This document shows, piece by piece, positions 55,758 to 64,000 of a stretch of DNA of 64,000 nt (position 1 is its first letter; every line of letters starts with the position of its first letter). The notes under the pieces were generated by a model. That model was not told the DNA's origin and did not search any database. It saw nothing but the letters and a program-made list of their open reading frames with translations. Location of the stretch: assembly GCA_951804985.1 (NCBI GenBank), contig OX638134.1, forward strand, positions 9,569,017-9,633,016, in the 5' to 3' direction. Made by a program: the position numbers and the translations under genes. The DNA is from Dryomyza anilis (Eukaryota; Arthropoda; Insecta; Diptera; Dryomyzidae).

Positions 55758-58700
55758 ATGCCTGGCGCACGTCACCTCATACTGGGACATGTGGTGTCCG
55801 GCCTCTGCGCCAAGATGAATCGCACCAAGCCGATGCCTGCAGATGTCATGGAGACGCCGCTGAAGCGTTGTCTCAACACTTTTGACATTACGCTGTTGGG
55901 TGAGTTTCGTCTGTAAGGAAAACTAAAGTTTTTCACTTTAACACGTTATAATTTTAAAGAGTAAAATATGCCACCGCAAATGTGTAAACAGTAAAACATT
56001 AAAATACAATAAAAATTTTATACATTTATACAGTAGAATATAACAGTTCAATGTCAAAATATTTCTAAAGATAAACTTTTCCTCAGCAAAGCTGTTTTGC
56101 AGTAACAAAAACAGTTCTGCAGCAAAACTGTTCTACAGTAAATTTTTTCTACTGTAAAGCTGTTCTACTCTAAAACTGTTCTGCAGTAAAACTGTTTCAA
56201 AGTAAAGCTGTTCTACTATGAAGTGCTTTACTAAAAACTCGCTAAAATTAAAACTGTTTTACCATAAAACTGTTCTATAAAAATTGCTATACTATAAAAC
56301 TGTTCTACTGTAAAACTGTTCTAATGTAAAACTGTTCTACTGTAAAACTGTTCTGGAGTAAATCTTTTCAATTGTAAAGCTGTTCTACTTTAAAACTGTT
56401 CTATAGTCAAAATGTTCTACTGTAAAACCGTTCTACTCTAAAACTGTTCTACTGTAAAACTGTTCTACTGTAAAACTGTTCTGCTGTAAAAATAGTTCTA
56501 CAGTAAATCTGTTCTACTATGAAATGCTTTACTAAAAACCCTTTTTTAAATTAAAACTGTTTACCATAAAACTGTTCTATAAAAACTACTATAATCTAAA
56601 ACTGTTATACTGTAAAAATGATATACAAAAAACTGTTATATAAAAAAACTGTTGCAATAAAACTGATATGCAAAAACTGTTATACAAAAAACATTGCAAT
56701 ATAAAACCCTTTTACTCTAAAACTGTTCTACTATTAAACTGTTATACCACAAAATGATTCTACTGTTCAACTGTTTTACTCCAAATCTGTTCTAATGTAA
56801 AACCATTATACAATATAACTGTTCTAAAGTACAACAGTGCTATTGTAAAACATCTGTTCTGCCGTAAAACAGTTCTAAAGAAAACTAAACTATTTAGGGT
56901 GTGTGCGAATTCGACTAAATTGCTGACTAAACTAAATTTTGTCGGTAATGCAGTGTTCGACTTTTCAATTTAGCAAATTTTTGAGCAGACTAAATTGAAC
57001 TAAATTGGATGACAGCAAACAGTCAATTGATAATCGATCGATTATGGACTTTAACAATTACCGGTTACCGAATGGCGATCGAATGAAAAGCCCTTCAATT
57101 TAGTTTAGTAAGCAATTTAATCGAATTCGCACACAACCTTAAAAACATTTTTTTATAAAACTTGTTTACATAAAATTTGTATAATTTAATAGTTCAATCG
57201 CAAAACTGTTATAAAGTTAAATTGTTTATTTTACATTCAAACAGTTGTTGTACAGTTAAAACTTTCCAAATGAAAAATTGCACTCTGAAAAAATCATATT
57301 AAAATTGTTCAATATGACAGTTATTGATTTTATAATATACAAAAAATAAATATTTTCATTTTATTCACGACATAGCTCTTCCAAGACCAATTCATTTTTC
57401 GAGCGATCCTATAACATTTTTCGTTCATACCAAATCCTCACCAAAAAGATCAGAAAAATCAAATTTGAAATTTTACCATTTCAATGAAATTTGGGCAACT
57501 GATAAAACTTAACGAGATATGCATTGATCAATTTTTTATTATTTTTTTCGACCAATACTTCCAGAGATACATTGGTTCAAAGTAACAAAAAAAGAGCCAA
57601 AAATCATTTTGGTATAAAAAAAGAGGAGGGTGATGAGTTCTAATCGATTGGGTGTGAAATGGCTCATATATAATAAGATTGTTTAAGAGATTCAAAATAT
57701 GCATCAGTTTCGTATTTGCAGGGATGTCCATCTGAAAAAATATCGAAGTTTTGATCGATATAATACATCGATTCGTTACATCAATGTTTTTCGATGTATC
57801 GAATAGAAATATCGATGTTTTCGATGTAACGAATGAAAAATTGTTAGGTAAATAATTTAAATTTTGATGTCAAATAACTAAAATAAAAAGTTTAAAATAA
57901 ATAAATAAATGTTTGACTTGAAACATCTTCTTATTATACAAAATAATGAAGGCGTTGGGAAACAAAAATGTCTAAGTCCATGTTATGTCATTTTGAGAAA
58001 AACACGAAAACCATGTATGAAACAAATGGTTATTTAAAGTGTTTAATTTCAAATAGAATAATTTCAAATAAATAATTAAATTTAGCTAGTTTCGATTAGC
58101 AAATATGAATTTAACAGTGATTCGATACATAGAAAAAATACATCGATGTATCGAATAGATTCTGAGGCTTTTATTGGATCGGAAAACATAGATGTATCGA
58201 AGCAATATATCGAGTGTTTATTAAACATCGATGTATTTTGAACATTCCTATATTTAACCCACTCATTTGATGCAAATCCTTTTCTCTGGAACTACCTCTT
58301 TAAGTTAGAAAATAAATTTCAGTTGCTGGGGAACAAATCAGATACGGGGGAAAGTGAAATAATTCAAACATCAGTTCATTCTGTTTTGTCACTGCTTTGA
58401 ACGATGAGTGCGCCGGTGCATTCCGCCGGACACTCAAAACAATACTGTGGATTTTTGAATGTTTTCTAGAGTTGAAGACTCAATTGCACATCCAGAACGT
58501 CCCTCATCATGGGTGCTCGTACCGCCACCTTTAAATTCACGAAATCAACGACACATGGTTGCTTTAAATGGATTAGATGAGCAGTAATACTTTTCCAGCC
58601 ATTCTTGGGTTTAGACCTTTTTTTTCATCAAAAGCAATGCTTACAAATTTTACTCAATTCTTTTAAAGGTCTATACTTTCCGAAATTCGAATAAATATTT

Positions 58701-61655
58701 GATTAAAGTTTCCGTCTAGAGGCGAGACTCGGCAGTTTTCCCACCTTGTGGTATACGTTATCATTCGATGACTTATATTTTTTAAACTGGTCACTTTAGG
58801 TTAGGTTATGAAGGGTACATGAAGTAGTACAATCTATTGAATGACAGAACGTATAATTGAAAAACTAAATAGTTTAAACGACACTCCTGTAGATAGATGA
58901 GATATTGAATAGCAGTTTGCATGGCTATGTGGATATCCAGATGTTTAGGTACTGCTCCCTTTTCCATTGCGAATACAGACAATACATTCATTCGGAAGTC
59001 TGAAAATGTCCAGTTCTTATAGTTAGTTCGAGTAGAAGTCATCCGGGATGAATATAATATCTTGTCCTTTGATGGATTTGTCCGATAGCTAGTTATTTCT
59101 GTTGGAAAACCAGTGTGAAAAAACAATGCTGCAGACATACATATTACGGGGTAATGTAGTCAGATTTCCCCGATAGACACGATAGACACACTGACTTGTA
59201 TTTCGTTCCTTTCTTCGTTATCGCATCTCTTTCAAGATCCAGGGTTAAAGTTAGGTTTAAAAGGAGGAAGTAAATATGAAGTAGTTTTTGGTGTATGTAT
59301 GTCTTGAATTTGCCAATACCAAAAATTTCCCTGCGTCTGTTTTTCCCGACGCAGGGAGATTGTTCCATAAATGTTTCGTCACTGTAATGTGTGGTTCTAT
59401 TGAGAGCCGTATGAACTGCGAATGTTTGGACTAGGTTCGATGCCCGAGTAGAACGGGGGAACACCCGATTTGGTGTAATAATCTGGTGTAAAACCTATAA
59501 AACAGATTTACCCATCCATCGGTCCTTCGGTGTTCAAGAGAACCAATAAAGAATGAAATACTTGTATTTGTAATACCCATATTTTTCCAAAGGTTTTTTG
59601 ACTGTTCTATAATTTTTCCGTGTTTCTTTTCCAATTCACCATTTCGAAACTCTACTAATTTCAATTTGCATTCTCTTCACAGGCATCGGTCACATGGTAG
59701 GCGCCGGTATCTACGTGCTCACCGGCACCGTGGCCAAGGACATGGCCGGTCCCGGCATCGTACTCTCCTTCGCTTTAGCCGGCTGCATCTCGCTACTCTC
59801 AGCGCTGTGTTACGCAGAATTTGGCACACGTGTGCCCAAGGCTGGCTCCGCCTATGTCTACACCTATATGTCGATTGGGGAATTCTGGGCTTTTGTCATT
59901 GGATGGAACATACTGCTCGAACATATGCTTGGTGCAGCATCGGTGGCACGCGCCTGGAGTGGCTATGTCGATTCGCTGCTCGACGGCTGGATTGGCAATG
60001 TAACGCTTGAACTAACCGGTGAACTACAATCGCCGCATTTATTCGCACGTTATCCAGATGTGCTCGCGTTCGCCGTTTGTCTGGTGTATGCGGCGGCTTT
60101 GGGTGTGGGCGTCAAGGCAACAGCAATTTTTAATGGGCTGCTAACACTGCTCAATATTGCCGTTATACTGATCGTTATCTGTGTCGGTTTCTGGTATGCG
60201 GATCCAGAGAATTGGTCGGCGGCACATGGTGGCTTTTTGCCGTTTGGCTTTAGCGGCGTTATTGCGGGTGCTGCCACCTGTTTCTATGCATTTGTTGGCT
60301 TTGACTCGATTGCTACATCCGGGGAGGAGGCTAAAAATCCTGCGGTTTCAATACCCATTGCAACGTTGCTGTCGCTGGGCGCCGTTACCGTGGGCTATAT
60401 ACTGGTAAGCGCCGCGCTAACGCTGCTCATACCCAGCGCGGAGATTAATGCGGCGGCCGCATTACCGGAGGCTTTCGGTAGATTGCAGCTACCCTGGGCC
60501 AAGTATATCATATCGTTGGGCGCGCTCTGCGGCATGACGACAACACTCTTGGGTTCGCTGTTTGCTCTGCCGCGCTGCATGTATGCCATGGCAGCGGATG
60601 GTCTACTCTTCAGCTGCTTCGGACGTGTCAATAGTACGACGCAAGTGCCGCTGCTCAATCTGGTGGTAGCGGGTCTGATGAGCGCTACGCTAGCTCTACT
60701 CTTCGATTTAGAAAAGTTGGTCGAGTTTATGTCGATTGGCACATTGCTTGCCTACACCATTGTCTCGGCCAGCGTTATTATACTGCGTTATCGACCGCCA
60801 CCAAGTGTTAGCGATGCCAGCTATGCGCCCGATACGCCGGCGGGAGAAGATAGCGCCGCCGATGATGACGACGACGACGAAGATGATGACATTACCTCAT
60901 TGTGCAGTCTCAATACTGCTTCGCCGACAATCGATCTTATAGAATGTGCACTCGCGGGTCGACTCAAGCCGCAGTTTCGCTGGCTTCAACCGTTGCTCGG
61001 CCGTTTTGAGCCAGGCGGCGCTGTTGCGGCCGCTGTACTGCTCTTTAGCGGCTTGAGCTTTGCGCTCTGTCTGCAGCTAGAACTTTCCTGGACGGCTTTG
61101 TATACAGGCAGCTGGTGGGCGCTATTACTCTATGGCGGCATGATTTTCTGTGCCGCCGCTTGTGTTGCCGCCATGGCGGTGCATCAGCAGAATACACGTG
61201 ACCTCAAGTTCAAGGTGCCGTTGGTGCCATTTGTTCCAGCGCTAAGCATCTTCTGCAACATTGTGCTAATGGTGCATCTGAGCGCCTTGACCTGGCTCCG
61301 CTTCTTCATCTGGGTGCTGGTCGGCATGTTGATCTATTTTCTGTATGGCATGCATCACAGCAAGGAGGGTGATGCCTGCTCCACGTATTCGATGTTGTTA
61401 ACCTCTGCGGATACTTGTAAACCGCGTAGCTGGGGCGCCATGGCCGGTGATTTTGGCAGCAATATTGGCATCGGCGATGGAGGTAATGTCAGTGGTACTC
61501 ATGGTGGCAATGGTAAGCGCACTGTCTTCCAACGTTTCATCGGACGCACGCGCCACGATGATAAGCAACCGATAGTGACACAGATGGAGGTACCGGAGGA
61601 AGCGGACGAGGATGGCATGGAGGAGCCAGATGTGGAGACGGGTGCGCACACTTAA
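55758..61655 (+). CDS. Cationic amino acid transporter (SLC7/CAT family), two coding exons, 704 aa
   Basis: Exon 1 is 55758-55899 (ends LKRCLNTFDITLLG, donor GTGAGT) and exon 2 is 59683-61655 (acceptor TTCACAG). Together 2115 nt, intron 3783 bp. It is predicted to carry Arg/Lys-type amino acids across the plasma or an internal membrane. Family features: GIGHMVGAGIYVLTG (residues about 48-63, helix 1), YAEFGTRVPKAGSAYVYTY (helix 3), FYAFVGFDSIATSGEEAKNP (about 247-267), around fourteen hydrophobic segments, and a C-terminal CAT_C-type block RDLKFKVPLVPFVPALSIFC (from about 553). An Asp-rich loop (about 436-450, ADDDDDDEDDD) and a long Gly- and acid-rich cytosolic tail are lineage features. Closest by memory to Drosophila CG5535/CG7255-type transporters; paralogue not resolved, so no symbol is given. 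Confidence 0.93.
56030..56885. repeat. 16-bp minisatellite AAACTGTTCTACTGTA in the transporter intron
   Basis: Roughly 45 variably spaced copies of AAAACTGTTCTACTGT. A duplicated block (CTACTATGAARTGCTTTACTAAAAA...TTAAAACTGTTTACCATAAAAC) occurs near 56213 and 56515, about 300 bp apart. GTAAAAC/ACTGTT phase slips are frequent, showing an old array. Confidence 0.88.
56897..57138. mobile_element. MITE with GGGTGTGTGCGAATTCGA termini, PIF/Harbinger-like
   Basis: Left GGGTGTGTGCGAATTCGACT and inverted right GGTTGTGTGCGAATTCGATT pair over about 40 bp, continuing through AAATTGCTKACTAAACTAAA. TTA lies on both sides (56894-56896, 57139-57141), a 3-bp target duplication typical of PIF/Harbinger. 242 bp, non-coding, inserted at the edge of the 16-bp array. 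Confidence 0.75.
57715..58265. repeat. ATCGATGTATCGAA-rich element
   Basis: Repeated (A)CATCGATGTATCGAATAG motifs cluster at both ends (57750-57830 and 58130-58240) in mixed orientation around an AT-rich middle. Edges CAGGGATGTCC (57718) and GGAACATTC-like (58240-58250) could be decayed inverted termini. Probably an old MITE. Confidence 0.45.
58420..58625 (-). pseudogene. Mariner-type transposase N-terminal relic
   Basis: On the minus strand the frame reads WLEKYYCSSNPFKATMCR, a stop codon where a Trp is usual, then FREFKGGGTSTHDEGRSG, IESSTLENIQKS and a second stop. This matches the helix-turn-helix region and the linker (WFREFK.GRTST.D..RSGRP) of irritans-type mariner transposases. The DDD catalytic part is absent. 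About 60 residues remain, so it is inactive. It lies antisense in the transporter intron. Confidence 0.75.
59144..59620 (-). pseudogene. Decayed LINE reverse-transcriptase C-terminal fragment, copy 2
   Basis: Two minus-strand frames carry FIGSLEHRRTDGWVNLFYRF and RSTRASNLVQTFAVHTALNRTTHY, then GIGKFKTYIHQ, all parallel to the copy at 14868-15330 but separated by frameshifts and a small inversion-like rearrangement (CGGGAAAAACAGACGCAGGG appears here inverted). Antisense in the transporter intron, ending about 60 bp before the exon 2 acceptor. Confidence 0.8.
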
Positions 61656-62055
61656 GGTGGGTGCTGAGAATGACACTTGTTTTCTCAATACAACTAATTT
61701 CAACGTATGTTGTATTAGAAAGGTTTTTTTTTGTCTACTAACCACATCAAATTCACCACATGGTGTAATTAGTTAAGTTGGTCTACTCAAAAATGTATTT
61801 TTTATAATTATGGCATATTTATCAGTGCAAGAAAGAGATGAGTTTAATTTATATTTGTTATTTTTGATTAATCACATTTTTAAATTCTCTACTCACCTTA
61901 CATAAAGTATACACATTTTGTTGAAATTATGACTATTCAATAGAGATTTTAAAATTTAATTTATTAAAGAAACTAATGCTTTGCACCTAGCTTATTTGAT
62001 GAAGATCTGTGAAGGCGCGTTTTCTCACCATGCATAAACCAGATGTTGCATTTTA
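61656..62055. other. Transporter 3' flank
   Basis: AT-rich sequence after the stop codon. It probably includes the 3' untranslated region, but no polyadenylation signal can be singled out. Confidence 0.4.
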
Positions 62056-62094
62056 TATGTGCCAGAAAATTGGCAAATTTCGATTCGTATCGAT

Positions 62095-62530
62095 AAATGC
62101 CTTGAAACCAAACAATAAATGCCTTTACATCACTGTTTTATCTTGCATCAATAAAGAGTTATAGCAAAAAACCGAAATGATTCGCCCTTTTGGCATGACC
62201 AGATTTTCAATTTTTCAAATTTCTGTGGTTTTTTTTTGCTATAACTCTTTATTGGTGCACGATAAAATAGTGGTGTAAAGGCATTAATTGTTTGTTTTTA
62301 AAGCAGCTATCGATTGGCATCATTATTTATGAATAATTTGCCAAACATTTTTTTTGTAAATGATAAAAAATCAAAACAATATTTGAAACTAATAATGCCA
62401 ATCGGTAGATATTTTAAAAACAAACAATAAATGCCATTGATATCACTGCTTTATCTTGCACCAATAAAGAGTTATAGCAAAAAAATGAAAAGATTCGCCC
62501 TTTTGACATGTCAAGATTTTTCAATTTTGG
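62095..62530. mobile_element. Nested palindromic MITE cluster, copy 2
   Basis: A ~100-bp module (ATCTTGCAYCAATAAAGAGT, TATAGCAAAAA, GATTCGCCCTTTTGRCATG) appears forward at 62140-62215, inverted at 62228-62290 and forward again at 62445-62525. The last two flank an inner palindrome (GGCATTAATTGTTTGTTTTT at 62280 and AAAAACAAACAATAAATGCC to 62435). Same family as 15595-15860. No coding sequence. Confidence 0.75.
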
Positions 62531-63150
62531 AAATTTTGGAAAATTATATGTGTGATAAATGTGAAATTTGTATATACCTATTAAATTGTGTTGAAATTGC
62601 ATTTCATATGTAAAAGTCAGATATCTGGTGTTTTATAGTTTTTGTTTACCATGCATCATTTCACCACGTCTTTTATAGACTTTTTACTCTCTGTATAAAG
62701 TTCAGTTTATCGCAAAAAATTTATGACATTATATATCATGTGATTTTATCTTACTCTACATACATAAATTGACCACATATTGTTATATATATGTTCGACA
62801 CTTGTAAATGAAATTGTGGTGAAATTACATTTGATATGAATAACAAAACTCTTTAATGCTATTTCACCACAATACGCAATAGCTAAATTTAAATTTTTTG
62901 ATTCAACATTCCATATTTTTAGAGATTTTTCTTGTAAAACACTTAAATCAAATAGTTTAGTCGATAACACATACATTTATACCACAAACATTTACATCAA
63001 ATATTTTTTCAAAATTTATACCACATGCATTTACACCAAAACCATATACATCACAATTATTTACATCAAATACGTTTTCAATAAATGTTGCAATATAAAA
63101 ATCTTGATTTCATAAAAGAAGATCTATGACATATGTATGTCATTTTATGT
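62531..63150. other. Downstream AT-rich sequence
   Basis: No gene recognised. ACCACAAACATTTACATCAAAT-like segments repeat at 62981-63070. Confidence 0.4.
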
Positions 63151-63559
63151 TTAGCGTATTCACAGTTACACGGTATTGGTACGAATTTGTACGAATACGA
63201 CAGTACGGCAATTGAACTGTGAGCACCACTTTTCTGCTTTGTTAAAATATTTCGTCAAATAAATGCTGCTGATCCTTTAGGATTTTTTGAAATTATCATA
63301 AATATTCCTCGATTTCAAAAGAAAAACAATAAATTAACTTTTTATGTGCACTATTTGTCTTGAATTTCACAATTTTTCTTCATTTCATAAAATACGACAG
63401 CAAAAACATGCCTCAGGACTACTCTCAAATACAACACTTGTGGTATTTCACTTGTATAAGGGATGCAACAACAAATTGACGTCTGAGTGTTCTTGTATCG
63501 TATATATACTACATGGTATGAATACCTTACTAAAATACGATGAACTGTGAATACGCTAA
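63151..63559. mobile_element. MITE with TTAGCGTATTCACAGTT termini
   Basis: Left TTAGCGTATTCACAGTTACA and inverted right TTAGCGTATTCACAGTTCAT; similarity continues as CGTATT/GGTAT. 409 bp. Target duplication TA or TWA cannot be decided. No transposase frame. Confidence 0.7.
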
Positions 63560-64000
63560 TTATATTTTAAAATAATTTTGTATTTTTTTAACTCACCACA
63601 CAATCCACACCACAACCAGGCGCCTGTAAAGTATATAAGAAGATCATTTTAAAAATTGTCTGACGAGGTAAAATTTTCGAGAATGGAGATAGAATTTCTA
63701 TTAAAAAAAGTGTTGGGTAATAAATTTGCAGTCATTGGTAACAAAAACTACTTTAATTTTCTAAAAATAAATACTTAATTTAATTAAAATAAATTCAGAT
63801 TTGCAAAATGTAATTTTTGATTCTTATACCATGGCATAATTTATTTAAAAACACTGCTCAATACGATTTTTTCAAAAGGAATGCCATGCATTATATATAA
63901 TTATATATAAAAATATAAAAATTATATAAATTATACATAATTCGTGGTTGTTGATTTTGAACGCATACTCTGTATTTTTTTAACACATGACCTTTTTAGA
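63560..64000. other. Window end, nothing recognised
   Basis: AT-rich; a TATATAATTATATATAAAAA run at 63893-63940. No gene. Confidence 0.4.

Larger units (their letters stand above)
55735..61655 (+). promoter_or_regulatory. Possible spliced 5' leader start of the transporter (acceptor at 55733-55734)
   Basis: GTTTGTTGGTTCAG|CGGAGG looks like a splice acceptor 23 bp before the ATG at 55758, so the mRNA may have at least one upstream untranslated exon. An in-frame TGA at 55746-55748 fixes 55758 as the first possible in-frame start in this exon. The range given runs through the coding region only to show the transcript; the informative part is 55721-55757. Confidence 0.35.

Noticed and set aside
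61398..61745. 115-codon minus-strand frame over the transporter 3' end
   Set aside because: It is antisense to the acidic coding tail and has no independent support.

Overview
This is eukaryotic nuclear DNA from an insect, very probably a brachyceran fly. A tephritid-like fruit fly is my inference from gene content and repeat style; nothing in the window proves the family. The evidence is strong AT richness, GT-AG introns, three genes with clear Drosophila-type counterparts, and fly-type SINE, solo-LTR, mariner, LINE and MITE debris. Most of the 64 kb is non-coding repeat sequence.

Genes. (1) Minus strand, 1-9117: the 5' half of the proteolipid-family gene M6. There are three coding exons (9117-8919, 1095-936, 154-1), the last cut by the window edge, and a 7.8-kb first intron full of repeats. 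(2) Plus strand, 50169-51669: mitochondrial lipoyl synthase, five exons, 387 residues, all iron-sulfur cluster motifs present. (3) Plus strand, 55758-61655: a cationic amino acid transporter of the SLC7/CAT type, two coding exons, 704 residues, with a 3.8-kb intron holding a minisatellite, a MITE, a mariner relic and a LINE relic.

Layout. 1-9.1 kb: M6 exons and intron. 9.1-10.5 kb: AT-rich stretch, then a plausible M6 5' leader. 10.5-50 kb: about 40 kb without a convincing coding gene. This stretch carries six arrays of a 19-bp palindromic minisatellite, a Helitron-like element, LINE and SINE copies, a 5.07-kb foldback element (23173-28241) inserted in an older degenerate array, two solo LTRs, a head-to-head pair of Helentron/INE-like elements, a non-autonomous hAT element with perfect 8-bp target duplication, several MITEs, and a 1.1-kb long-inverted-repeat element directly upstream of lipoyl synthase. 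52.0-55.0 kb, between the last two genes: about twenty short palindromes of the AAATTTCCC/GGGAAATTT type, partly in a ~330-bp higher-order repeat. 61.7-64 kb: palindromic MITEs.

The three genes have unrelated jobs (membrane and junction protein, lipoate synthesis, amino acid transport) and I see no sign of joint function. The most unusual content is structural. Several unrelated repeat families here are built from self-complementary units: the 19-bp arrays, the GGGAAATTT array, the foldback element and the 62-kb MITE cluster. No protein-coding defence or mobile system that looks new was found.
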